From assembly GCF_030816475.1 (NCBI RefSeq), contig NZ_JAUSXF010000001.1, forward strand, positions 2,480,001 through 2,544,000: DNA of 64,000 nucleotides. Direction: 5' to 3'. Positions 9,133-17,035 of the stretch are shown here, piece after piece. Every line of letters starts with the position of its first letter. Position 1 is the first letter of the stretch. The translations under genes were made by a program, and so were the position numbers. A model generated the notes under the pieces. It was not told the origin of the DNA and made no database searches. It was given only the letters and a program-made list of their open reading frames with translations. The DNA is from Arthrobacter pascens. Its GTDB lineage: Bacteria > Actinomycetota > Actinomycetes > Actinomycetales > Micrococcaceae.

Positions 9133-9678
9133 ATGTCAACCATGTTGATGGATGAACTCATCCGCATTGCCAAAGAGTCCGGGGAGACGGCGGAAAAGTC
9201 CCGGCAGCAAATGCTTTACGCCTCCGATCGCCGGGCAGAAGCGGTGTATGCCCTGTGGGTTGAGGGCAAGTCTGTGCGTCAAATTGCAGAGGCAATAGGT
9301 GTGAGCTCCTCGGTGAGCCAGCGCCTGCTGGAGAAGGCCCGGAAAGACAGGCCGCACTTTTCCCGCCGGGAAGAGCGCGTCTCCTATGAGCTGCATCGCG
9401 CCGTAGCCGACAAAGTTGCTGAGGATCCACAGGCCGTACTCAGTAAGGCCAGGACCAACCTCCGGAAGCTGTCGACTCGAGTGCGCGATGCCTATGCCCG
9501 CGGCTGGGTTGCCGAATGGGAGAAGCTGATCACGGTCGGTGACGTCCAGAAGCTTTGTGAAGTCATGCTCAGTCCTGATGGGCGTGGCATTGATCTTCGG
9601 CAGATGACGCCGTTCGCCGGGGTTCTGTCTCAGGATGAGCGGATGGTCGCCATCCACAAGGCATCACGTGCGGCGTAG
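9133..9678 (+). CDS. HTH-domain protein, probable antitoxin/regulator
   Basis: 181 residues. Residues 34-70 (AEAVYALWVEGKSVRQIAEA, then IGVSSSVSQRLLEKAR) form a resolvase/sigma-like helix-turn-helix; the remainder is helical and charged, with no motif I recognise. Its last codons overlap the start of a nucleotidyltransferase-like gene, which implies co-translation. HTH proteins paired this way with DUF6036/AbiEii-type proteins are usually the antitoxin and autorepressor, so that role is inferred. The promoter touches the start codon (leaderless). It could instead be only a transcription regulator. Confidence 0.7.
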   Translation: MSTMLMDELIRIAKESGETAEKSRQQMLYASDRRAEAVYALWVEGKSVRQIAEAIGVSSSVSQRLLEKARKDRPHFSRREERVSYELHRAVADKVAEDPQAVLSKARTNLRKLSTRVRDAYARGWVAEWEKLITVGDVQKLCEVMLSPDGRGIDLRQMTPFAGVLSQDERMVAIHKASRAA

Positions 9679-10210
9679 CGAACTTGAGCATGCAATCCGT
9701 GCGGCTACGGAAATCATCAAGCAGGACGCCGTATTCATCATTGGGAGCCAGTCCATCCTGGGCTCGTTTTCAGAGGATGAGCTTCCGGAAGAGGCGACGA
9801 TGTCCGAGGAAGTGGACATTGCCCCCATGCACGATGATGATGCTGAGTCTCTTGCCACCGAGCTGGACGCTGTCATTGGAGAGCTGTCTCAATTTCACGA
9901 GACCCACGGCTTTTACGTTCAGGGCGTCGGCAAGGACACCGCGGTACTTCCCTCCGGCTGGACAGACCGTTTGGTGAAGTTGAGCAATGACAATACCAAA
10001 GGCAGAACCGGACTATGCCTTGAACCTCATGACCTTTGCGTGGCCAAACTCATCGCCGGCAGGCCGAAGGACCACTTGTTCGTCGGCGCAGTGCTCAAGC
10101 ATGGGATGGTGAGCGCCGAGGTCATCTGTGACCGCCTGCAGACAGTGGAGAACGACAATTTGCGGCGAGACCGGGCCCTTTCATGGGTACAGAGCTCCTT
10201 CTTTAGCTAA
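9668..10210 (+). CDS. DUF6036-type nucleotidyltransferase-like protein, probable toxin
   Basis: About 180 residues. FIIGSQSILGSF (G26-S27) followed by SEEVDIAP (D50) matches the GS...hxD core of minimal nucleotidyltransferases of the AbiEii/MenT/DUF6036 group. The C-terminal half has LCLEPHDLCVAKLIAGRPKD, also typical of that group. GTG 9668 is chosen over ATG 9635 because relatives start close to RRxELEHAIRAA and GTG overlaps the stop of the HTH gene (9676-9678) with an AAGG upstream. By family it may modify tRNA or another target and be neutralised by the upstream protein; this is untested. Confidence 0.75.
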   Translation: MRRSELEHAIRAATEIIKQDAVFIIGSQSILGSFSEDELPEEATMSEEVDIAPMHDDDAESLATELDAVIGELSQFHETHGFYVQGVGKDTAVLPSGWTDRLVKLSNDNTKGRTGLCLEPHDLCVAKLIAGRPKDHLFVGAVLKHGMVSAEVICDRLQTVENDNLRRDRALSWVQSSFFS

Positions 10211-10278
10211 GCGTTGCATGGTACCGCTGCACGGCATCTTCCCTAAGAGATGCGCGCTCGTCGGGGGGCTGTTAAGGC

Positions 10279-11304
10279 TCAGTCATCGAAAGGCAGGACC
10301 CCCTGGTTGAAGCTCCACGTGCCTGGCGAATAGCTGTTGGTGTAAACGCCGTCGACGATGCCCTCCTGGCCAAGGTTGCTCTCCTGTTCTCGGCTTAGAA
10401 CAGTCTTGATTTTTAGGGACTTTGTAGCGTGCAGGACTTCGAATGCAACGTCGACTTCCAACTCGTCGGCATCACCGAAAAGCGCTGCATGCTCAGGCAA
10501 CAGGTCTTGAACTCTCAGTCCCAGCGGTACAGCACGTGGTGCGCTCAAAACAACGCCGTCACTTGGTCTTTGGAATGTGAAACGTGTTTGTCCCATAGGG
10601 ACGGCGCCCTCTTCCTGCGGAGGGGTCACGGCGATATCGAACGCTTCGCCCTTCACCGTAACCCGGCCCCTCATTCCATGAGCCGGCAGGGTTACGATGC
10701 TGCCTGAATTATGCTCCACGTAGAGACGCAACTGACCCGTGACCTCCATCCGCTGGTCCCGGCCGGTTGTTCCTGGCGGATAGTAGTTAGCGCGAAGGTT
10801 GACGTACAGGACTAGAGTTTGGGGCAGCCGGACGGTCGGTATCAGTATGCGCAGCAGCTCGTCACGCCTGGCAGTCCTCGTTCCGGTCCCTTCACGCATT
10901 GGCACTTCAAGGCTGGGATTCGCGTTCCCGGTCTTCACCAAGTACGGGGCTCGGTCGGAAGCGAAGGCAACTGCCACAACATGTTTGCCGCCGTCCCCCA
11001 CCGGTACTGATATGTGCCGAACCATCTCAGGCGGAAGCTGGTCAAACTTGGGCGTCATTTGCCCCCACCAATCGAGGACGTCGGTCCCAGAAACGTCGTG
11101 AACATCGCGGGATTTTTCATGGATGCCAATGATGTAAATCACCGGGTCACCACCAGCCCGGTTGAGACTCCCGGCCAGTTGACGCGCCTTGCTCTCCTGC
11201 GGCCAATCTCGCTTGCACTCGATGAGATCATGTTCGACCAACTCGCCAGCTCGTATCCGATCAATGGCAGAAATGACTCGGGCTTCAAGGTCTATGGCAC
11301 GCAT
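10279..11304 (-). CDS. Schlafen AlbA_2-domain protein of unknown function
   Basis: 341 residues from ATG 11304; a TTG at 11343 would add 13. The N-terminal domain has HDLIECKRDWP, NRAGGDPVIYIIGI and VVAVAFASDRAPYLVKTG, the pattern of the Schlafen AlbA_2 domain (a nucleic-acid- or nucleotide-binding module often in regulators or defence proteins). After about residue 170 the protein is beta-rich (LVLYVNLRANYYPP, VTGQLRLYVEHNS) and ends in WSFNQGVLPFDD; I know no family for that half. It is convergent with the HTH/nucleotidyltransferase pair and lies between tRNA-derived repeats, which suggests transferred defence or accessory cargo. Confidence 0.75.
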   Translation of the reverse strand: MRAIDLEARVISAIDRIRAGELVEHDLIECKRDWPQESKARQLAGSLNRAGGDPVIYIIGIHEKSRDVHDVSGTDVLDWWGQMTPKFDQLPPEMVRHISVPVGDGGKHVVAVAFASDRAPYLVKTGNANPSLEVPMREGTGTRTARRDELLRILIPTVRLPQTLVLYVNLRANYYPPGTTGRDQRMEVTGQLRLYVEHNSGSIVTLPAHGMRGRVTVKGEAFDIAVTPPQEEGAVPMGQTRFTFQRPSDGVVLSAPRAVPLGLRVQDLLPEHAALFGDADELEVDVAFEVLHATKSLKIKTVLSREQESNLGQEGIVDGVYTNSYSPGTWSFNQGVLPFDD

Positions 11305-11632
11305 GGAATCAACGCTACCCAAACGCGCCGACAACTTTGGCAATGTCCTTGACCGGGGAGCGTGGGGTGCCAGAGATTTGACTCCTCGTCAAGGAACAGC
11401 ACTCCACGTGAGTCCGGAGGCTGTATCGGCAGGGTGGCCCAATCCGCCGCCCATGATGGCTGCGGCGGCATCAGAATGGTATGGGTATTCAGAATCACGG
11501 CCACGGACTGCGCGCTCCAGCGTTCTCCAACCCTCCCATTGGTGCCGCGGTCGTCGCCAGAAATATAAGGCCCCTTGACCACCTCGACTTCAAAAGTCAA
11601 GCTTTGTCAACAGTAAAAAGACAAAAAGGCCG

Positions 11633-11795
11633 CTGACCTGCGGAAACACTGTGCCCGAGGTGGGACTCGAACCGGACTCCGGGCTGCAAATCCGCCACTT
11701 CCCCCCAAACATACGCAATCCGAGCCGAACCGGCCGATGTACGACCCGATCCGCAGCCCAGAGTGTGCACAATGTGCACACCTTTCTTTTGCCCA
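11633..11795 (-). repeat. tRNA-Leu 3'-end repeat, copy B (att-like)
   Basis: Same arrangement and orientation as copy A: 11633-11674 is 41/42 identical to 3208-3249, and 11650-11673 equals the tRNA-Leu 3' end at 24617-24640. Beyond a divergent middle the copies match again around CCGGCC then GATGTACGACCC. The D-arm and anticodon arm of a tRNA are not present, so it is not a tRNA gene. With copy A it brackets 8.4 kb. Confidence 0.65.
11763..11781. promoter_or_regulatory. Perfect 9-1-9 palindrome inside repeat B
   Basis: GTGTGCACAATGTGCACAC is a perfect inverted repeat about a central A. It fits the binding site of a dimeric regulator or a recombination-associated site. It lies about 460 bp upstream of the Schlafen gene start, and its owner is not clear. 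Confidence 0.4.
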
Positions 11796-11980
11796 TTTCG
11801 CTGCCCCATTTCGCCACCTCGCGCCCGGGATGGGCTGGACTTCACCGATTACTTGATCCACCACCTATCCCCCACGTCGTCCTCTCGCACTCCGCAAGGG
11901 TCGCTTGTCCGCCACGACAACAAAATCCCAGAATGGCGACGCGCACAGGCAAACCAGGAAGAGCTGGCTAAGGCCAGAAC

Positions 11981-12005
11981 GACGAAACGTCGATTATCAG
12001 CGTTT
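11981..12005. repeat. Second copy of the 25-bp motif
   Basis: GACGAAACGT then CGATTATCAG then CGTTT matches 4521-4545 at 20 of 25 positions in the same orientation. Each copy lies to the right of a tRNA-derived repeat, by 1.30 kb and 0.33 kb. A mobile-element end or recombinase site is possible; nothing proves it. Confidence 0.35.
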
Positions 12006-12656
12006 TAGAATGACCGGGGAGGGGCTGCCGAAGCGGCTGTTTCCTGCCGTCATTCGTGGCGTTTTTCCGGCCTCCGACAAGTCAGAATCTCTGTGCGCCT
12101 CTAACTATTACGGTGGGTCACGTGTTGCGGCCGCGCTCAAGGTGCAAGACGACCAGGACGGCGGCGGTGATTGCACCGACCCGCACGGGCAACAAGATCA
12201 CCTTCTGCAAGACACGGCAGTTCTTCCACCAAGCGTTGCCCTGTTCAACGCAGGCGCGCACAATCCCAAGAGGCGCCGGCGAAGGCGACATTATCGAACT
12301 TTGAACTGCGCTTGGCCCTGCCATCATCCACACTGACTACAGATCCGCAGGAGATTGCTTCCGCCGATCCAGCCCGCCGGGTACAACGGCCGGCCACCGC
12401 CCCATCAGAGAATGCCGGGCAACCCCACACGAACCACCGCTTTCCGCCGCCCCGGGTGCGCCCGGCCCCGGAAGCCCATGCCGGCCGAGAGCCCCTGTAC
12501 ATCCCGAGAGAAAGTGAGCTCAGTCAAATGACGGATGTCCCGGCCTTGCTGCACGGTCATGATGGACAAGTCCCGTCCAGGGATGCCACGCATAAGGCCG
12601 GCGAGACGCTGGGCGCGAGAGATCTCGGGCGGGGAAAGATTCGATACAGGGAATAA

Positions 12657-12670
12657 CGTGACATGTCACG
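12657..12670. promoter_or_regulatory. Perfect 14-bp palindrome upstream of the NmrA-like gene
   Basis: CGTGACATGTCACG is fully self-complementary and lies 112 bp before the start at 12783. It is a candidate operator for a dimeric repressor (for instance HxlR-, TetR- or MarR-like). No regulator gene is adjacent. Confidence 0.4.
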
Positions 12671-12782
12671 CACTTGATAAGAGTTGGTATTGCTCAACAT
12701 GCTGCTCCAAGCGGAGCTTCAGAAGTCACGGCTCGGATAGCCCGTCACTAGAAGAGTGATGCTCAAAACGAGGAGAAAACGA

Positions 12783-13658
12783 ATGAAGGTCTTAGTTATC
12801 GGTGCCACCGGCACTATTGCAAGCCGTGTAGCTCAAGAGCTGCTTGAACAGGGGGATGATGTTCGCGGGACCGTTCGGGACGCCTCGCGGGTAACAGCCC
12901 TTCCGGTGGGAGTAAAACCAGCGATCGCTGATCTCGATGATGCCAGCGCGGTCAACAAGGCAATGGAGGGCATTGATCGTGTGGTGCTTATCGCCGCCAA
13001 CTCACCTCGGCAGGCTGAGCAGGAAGGCAACGTGATCGAGGCTGCTCGTCGATCAGGCGTGGAACGTCTGGTGAAGCTATCGGTAGGTGGGGCTAGCCCT
13101 GATGCGGGGTTGGCTCTGGCTCGGGCACACTGGGCCGCTGAGAAGCAACTACAAGAGAGCGGGGTGCCTTTCACGATCGTCCGTCCGGGATTCTTCATGC
13201 AGAACTTGCTGCAGTACGCTTCGTGGATTGAAGCGGACGGCGCCTGGCGCCTCCCGATGGGAGAATCTCCGATTGCGATGGTTCACGCCAATGACGTGGC
13301 ACAGGTAATCGCCTCAGTTGTTCGTTCTGAACCGCTTGCTGAGGATGTGACCGTTACAGGTGGCGCCTCTCTAACCATGGCTCAGGCCGCGACAGCCATC
13401 AGTCTGGCCAGCGGGAGGCAAATCCGTTACATAGACGGTGACCCGGATGCGTATTTCGCTCAGATGGTCGCTGCAGGCAATGACGAGCAGTACGCACGGG
13501 ATATGACGATCCTGTATGACCAAGTCATTCGCGCGGGCTACGCGGGTGCTGTTTCCAGCGATGTGCAGAAATTCCTGCATCGGGATCCGCTCGACTTTGC
13601 ACACTTCGCTGCGGAATCGGCCGCGATTTTCCGGGCAGAGGCCCTGATCCGCGGCTAG
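12783..13658 (+). CDS. NmrA-family NAD(P)-binding protein (atypical SDR)
   Basis: 291 residues. KVLVIGATGTIASRVAQEL at residues 2-20 is the GATGxxG dinucleotide motif of atypical SDRs; VVLIAAN, FTIVRPGFFMQNLL and AMVHANDVAQVIASV are typical of NmrA/QOR2-like proteins. The classical YxxxK pair is absent, as is usual in this group. ATG 12783 follows GAGGAG at a good distance. Members act as NAD(P)H-dependent quinone or azo reductases or as redox sensors. It is a single gene; a 14-bp palindrome upstream may control it. Confidence 0.85.
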   Translation: MKVLVIGATGTIASRVAQELLEQGDDVRGTVRDASRVTALPVGVKPAIADLDDASAVNKAMEGIDRVVLIAANSPRQAEQEGNVIEAARRSGVERLVKLSVGGASPDAGLALARAHWAAEKQLQESGVPFTIVRPGFFMQNLLQYASWIEADGAWRLPMGESPIAMVHANDVAQVIASVVRSEPLAEDVTVTGGASLTMAQAATAISLASGRQIRYIDGDPDAYFAQMVAAGNDEQYARDMTILYDQVIRAGYAGAVSSDVQKFLHRDPLDFAHFAAESAAIFRAEALIRG

Positions 13659-13799
13659 GAACCGCAAGGTGACAACGCCTGCGTGTGCCTTCGGCTTGAG
13701 AGGAACCTGCCTGATAAGCACCCAGTCAAGACTCCCGAGAGCAGGTTGGCCACCTCGATTGTCCTGCGGCGGCGTGTGGTCTTTCTGCTGCGACAGTCG

Positions 13800-13885
13800 G
13801 GGAGGCGTGAAGCCTCCCGCATTACCTCAAACGTCAAGGCGGATAGTACCGCGCTATTGCTTTCTGCCGGGAGTAGTAGCGCGGT
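13800..13885. terminator. Two inverted repeats between convergent genes
   Basis: GGGAGGC (13800-13806) pairs with GCCTCCC (13812-13818) around a 5-nt loop, and ACCGCGCTA (13848-13856) pairs with TAGCGCGGT (13877-13885). They lie between the stops of the NmrA-like gene (13658) and ltrA (13903) and could end transcription from either side. Neither has a T-tract. Confidence 0.4.
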
Positions 13886-13902
13886 GGTCTGGTTCCATGA
13901 CG

Positions 13903-15099
13903 TCATCGGCGGGCTCGGACCGCGGCTCTCGTTTCGGCGTACAGGGTGCTTTCAGCGGCCACGAGCAGGCCGGTGACGACTGCCACGAGGACGAGTGCCG
14001 CCAGCGGTGCCAGCGGGGCGGCTACTGGAATGAACAGGAGCATCACGGCGCTGCCGCCAAGCCGCCCCTTCTTCCAACCGCCTCCTATACGCCGCCAGAA
14101 TGCCGTGCTGCCGAGCAGGTAGAGGGCCGTGCCGCCGTACAGCGCGGATGCCCCGAGTGTGCCGAAACCCTCGGTCTCAGTGGTGTGGGCCAGGACCTCC
14201 TCCACACCGAAAGCTGAGAGCACGATGCCGGCGACGAGGGGCAGGTGCAGGTAGGTGTAAGCATCGACAGCCATTGTTGCTCGTGCGCTTCCGCGGAGTG
14301 CGGCGAACCGGTGTTCGGCGGCTATGGCTGTGACGTCGAAGTGGAGCCACCATAGGCAGATGGAGAGAGTGACGCCCGCGAAGGCTCCCAGGAGGATGGG
14401 CACGCTGACGGGTTCAGCCGAGGCACCCACGCCGATAGCGACGATGGATTCGCCAAGTGCCAGGATCACAACGAGGCCGTAGCGCTCGGTCCAGTGTGCT
14501 GTTGAGTGGACACGCCAGTCGCCGCGTGCGGAGGTGACGTAGGTGATGCCGGCATCAGTGGCGACCCCTGCCGCCCAGAACCACGTTTGTGCCGAGCCTC
14601 CAACCAGTGCCCCTGTGACAATCAGGGCGGAGCCTAACATCATGCCCGCTGTAGCCTTCAGGACTTGCCGCCGCAGTGGCACGTCATCACCTGCTGCATA
14701 GGCGTAAAGACTGAGGTGCAGGACGCGGACGACGACGTAGGCCACCGACAGAACGAGCGGTCCGTTCAGCCCACCCTCGAGATCAGTAAATGATTCGGGG
14801 ATGGCAAGTGCGGCGATGAACATTGAGATCATGGCGGTGGCTAGTCCGAGTCGCATGAGGCCTTCGTCCGCGTGGGTCTGGTTAGCCAGCCAGGAGTAGC
14901 AAACCCAGGACCACCACAGCATCGAGAGGATGATCAGGCCTTGAAAGACACCGAAGAATGAGTGCTCGTGCGTCATGAACCCCGTTACCTGGGTAAACGC
15001 AAACACGAAGACCAGGTCGAAGAAGAGCTCAAACGTGGTGACGCGATGCGACTCGTCGGATACGCGTGCTGTGGGAAGTGTTCGGCGCTGGCTTCGCAT
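13903..15099 (-). CDS. ltrA: Low temperature requirement protein A (LtrA) family membrane protein
   Basis: 398 residues with about ten hydrophobic helices. VTTFELFFDLVFVFAFTQV near the N-terminus, SMLWWSWVCYSWLANQ and ERYGLVVILALGESIVAIG are LtrA-family signatures. ATG 15099 is preceded by AAAGGA at a suitable distance; earlier in-frame codons lack family similarity. The family was named from a Listeria cold-sensitive mutant, and its biochemical role is unknown. It is a single gene, convergent with the NmrA-like gene. Confidence 0.9.
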   Translation of the reverse strand: MRSQRRTLPTARVSDESHRVTTFELFFDLVFVFAFTQVTGFMTHEHSFFGVFQGLIILSMLWWSWVCYSWLANQTHADEGLMRLGLATAMISMFIAALAIPESFTDLEGGLNGPLVLSVAYVVVRVLHLSLYAYAAGDDVPLRRQVLKATAGMMLGSALIVTGALVGGSAQTWFWAAGVATDAGITYVTSARGDWRVHSTAHWTERYGLVVILALGESIVAIGVGASAEPVSVPILLGAFAGVTLSICLWWLHFDVTAIAAEHRFAALRGSARATMAVDAYTYLHLPLVAGIVLSAFGVEEVLAHTTETEGFGTLGASALYGGTALYLLGSTAFWRRIGGGWKKGRLGGSAVMLLFIPVAAPLAPLAALVLVAVVTGLLVAAESTLYAETRAAVRARR

Positions 15100-15799
15100 C
15101 ACACAAAGTCCTTTCACTGGACGCCCGGAGGAGGACCACATCAGCTGCCATTATGCGCCGGTCAGAAGCAGCGAGATCGCCTAACTGAAACACTCTTCAA
15201 AGGCCGACCAGCATATCGATGCCGTCGTGGGAAGAAGAACTCGAAGGCTACTGACCGACAACCGTTGCTGAGGATCTTTCCGCAAGCATTGCTGCGGACA
15301 ACAGCTTCTCCCGGGCATCATAAAGCGCTTTTGGGGCGCCGCCGTCTTTCGGCGCCCCGACCAGGCGCGGGTAGGCCGGGTGTCAGCTTCACCCCTGCCG
15401 CGCCTTGTTCCTTGGGTTTTTCTTGTTGATCAGGAGCGTCCGGCCTCTACGGAGGACCACTTGGCTGCCTGGATTGGTCTTGAGAGCGCGGAGCGAATTG
15501 CGGACCTTCACCTGTGTTCCATTCTTTATGGATCTGCGTTGAAATTCCTTGCGTTTATTCAACTGGAGGTAGCGTGCCGCTATTCCCTACCGTCCCCACT
15601 TGCGCCAACCAGGCCAAACGCGCCTTCACATTCGTCTTTCATCGATAAGGACGCGTGGAGATTTGAACCGAAGTTCGCGGAACGTCTCCGGGCACGCGCA
15701 GGCGTTGCAATTTCTGGATTGCCAGCCAACCACGACGACATGGGTGTCCGCACTTGCGTTCGGGGCACGTCCTTGGCTGCAGGGTATTTGTTTTTACGT
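15100..15799. other. 700-bp gap; one weak open frame and a perfect hairpin
   Basis: GGGGCGCCG (15333-15341) and CGGCGCCCC (15350-15358) form a 9-bp perfect stem, without a T-tract on the outgoing strand. A plus-strand frame at 15380-15865 (161 codons) has some protein-like stretches ([19 protein letters not shown]) but mixed codon use and no family. It overlaps the 3' end of the flavoprotein gene, so I do not call it a gene. Confidence 0.35.
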
Positions 15800-17035
15800 T
15801 CAAAAGGCTTCGGCAAGGAAGCGATGTACGAAAGTCACAGCCATCGCTCCCTCTCCTACCGCTGAGGCAACTCTCTTGACGGACTTGTGCCGCACGTCTC
15901 CGGCTGCGAATGATCCGGGGACACTCGTCTCCAGGTAAAACGGTGGGCGCTCTAGGGGCCAAACGCCGTCGAGGTCCTTGTTCTGCAGGTCCGGGCCCGT
16001 CACCAGGTAGCCCAGCTGGTCCCGGATAATCGGGGTTCCGGCCGCCCATTCGGTTTCCGGTTCTCCTCCAATGCAAATGAAGAGTCGGCTCGCGCTATGA
16101 ATGTCTGGCACGCCGGATGCGTCCACGAGAGTGACCCCGGCCAGGATCCCATCTTGGGCGTGCAGGTGCGAGACTCGGGTGTTGAGCCTGACTTCGACGT
16201 TCGGCTGGGCCATAATGCGGTCTGAAAGATAGCTTGAGAGTGTGGCAGCAAGGGAATCACCCCGCACCACCATAATTACGCGCGTTGCGTAGGCCGCCAG
16301 ATTCATGACTGCTTGGCCGGCTGAATTGCCTCCTCCCACCACGACGACCTCTGTGTCGATGCAGTTCCCTGCCTCACTGGTTCCGGCTCCGTAGTACACG
16401 CCTCGGCCGATGAGCTCCTCCTCGTGCACCAGGCCAAGGCGGCGCCATCGAACCCCAGTTGCGCAGACGTTCGACCGGGCCACCATGGTCGAACCGTCAG
16501 CCAGGGTCGCGTACATCAGGCCATCGCGGAAGTTCCCCTTGATCCCCTCTCTCATGATGAGGATCTCTGCCCCGAAGTTTAGGGCTTGCTGGCGGGCACG
16601 CTCGGCAAGCTGCGCGCCTGCGATTCCCTGTGGGAAGCCTAGGTAGTTCTCAATCAAACTGCTGGACCCGGCCTGCCCTCCCACGGCGTCACGTTCGAGA
16701 ACGACAACCCGCAGCCCTTCGGAAGCCGCGTAGACAGCGGCCGATAGACCTGCCGGACCAGCACCATAGATCGAAAGGTCATATTCACGAAGCGTAGGCT
16801 GTGATAACCACCCCAGTGCTCCAGCCACTGCCGATACGATGGCGTTGGTGACGCGCCGACCGTCGGGGAACTCCACAATGGGCAGCAGTGCAGAGACGGA
16901 AAGGTCCGTGAAAGTAACGTCCTCCCAGGCGTAGCTGACTCCGCTTCGGGTAAGGAAGTCGCGGATGGCGAAAGCTTCAGGGCTTCCTGGGAGTCCCAGC
17001 ACCCGCACAACCGCGGGGTTGTGTGCTTCGTTCAT
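15800..17035 (-). CDS. Thioredoxin-reductase-like flavoprotein with thioredoxin-fold N-terminus
   Basis: 411 residues. Residues 9-75 look like a glutaredoxin/thioredoxin-like half domain without CxxC. From 86 there is a TrxB-like module: FAD motif YGAGPAGLSAA (90-100), NADPH motif VVVGGGNSAGQA (231-242), and SVPGSFAAGDVRH at the FAD-binding C-terminus. Where thioredoxin reductases have CxxC, this protein has VYYGAGTSEAGNC, so the redox-active disulfide is missing. It is probably an NAD(P)H-dependent flavin oxidoreductase with another acceptor. Its start overlaps the stop of the UBP zinc-finger gene by four bases, so the two are co-translated; such pairs recur in actinobacteria. Confidence 0.85.
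   Translation of the reverse strand: MNEAHNPAVVRVLGLPGSPEAFAIRDFLTRSGVSYAWEDVTFTDLSVSALLPIVEFPDGRRVTNAIVSAVAGALGWLSQPTLREYDLSIYGAGPAGLSAAVYAASEGLRVVVLERDAVGGQAGSSSLIENYLGFPQGIAGAQLAERARQQALNFGAEILIMREGIKGNFRDGLMYATLADGSTMVARSNVCATGVRWRRLGLVHEEELIGRGVYYGAGTSEAGNCIDTEVVVVGGGNSAGQAVMNLAAYATRVIMVVRGDSLAATLSSYLSDRIMAQPNVEVRLNTRVSHLHAQDGILAGVTLVDASGVPDIHSASRLFICIGGEPETEWAAGTPIIRDQLGYLVTGPDLQNKDLDGVWPLERPPFYLETSVPGSFAAGDVRHKSVKRVASAVGEGAMAVTFVHRFLAEAF

Larger units (their letters stand above)
11305..12782. other. 1.5-kb stretch without a convincing gene
   Basis: Holds tRNA-derived repeat copy B (11633), a 19-bp palindrome (11763), the second copy of the 25-bp motif (11981) and a 14-bp palindrome (12657). 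A minus-strand frame of 71 codons (12118-12333) includes a hydrophobic stretch, VILLPVRVGAITAAVLVVLH, and could be a small membrane protein, but nothing else supports it. The frames from 12171 to 12656 look like random high-GC translation. Confidence 0.4.

Noticed and set aside
11650..11730. Possible tRNA gene at repeat B
   Set aside because: Only the T-arm and acceptor 3' side are tRNA-like. No D-arm, anticodon arm or matching acceptor 5' side can be folded.
15333..15358. Hairpin as terminator of ltrA or the flavoprotein gene
   Set aside because: It lies upstream of ltrA and well past the flavoprotein stop, with no T-tract on either outgoing strand.
15380..15865. 161-codon plus-strand frame
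   Set aside because: Codon use is mixed, no family or ribosome-binding site is visible and its end overlaps the flavoprotein gene; kept only as part of a gap description.
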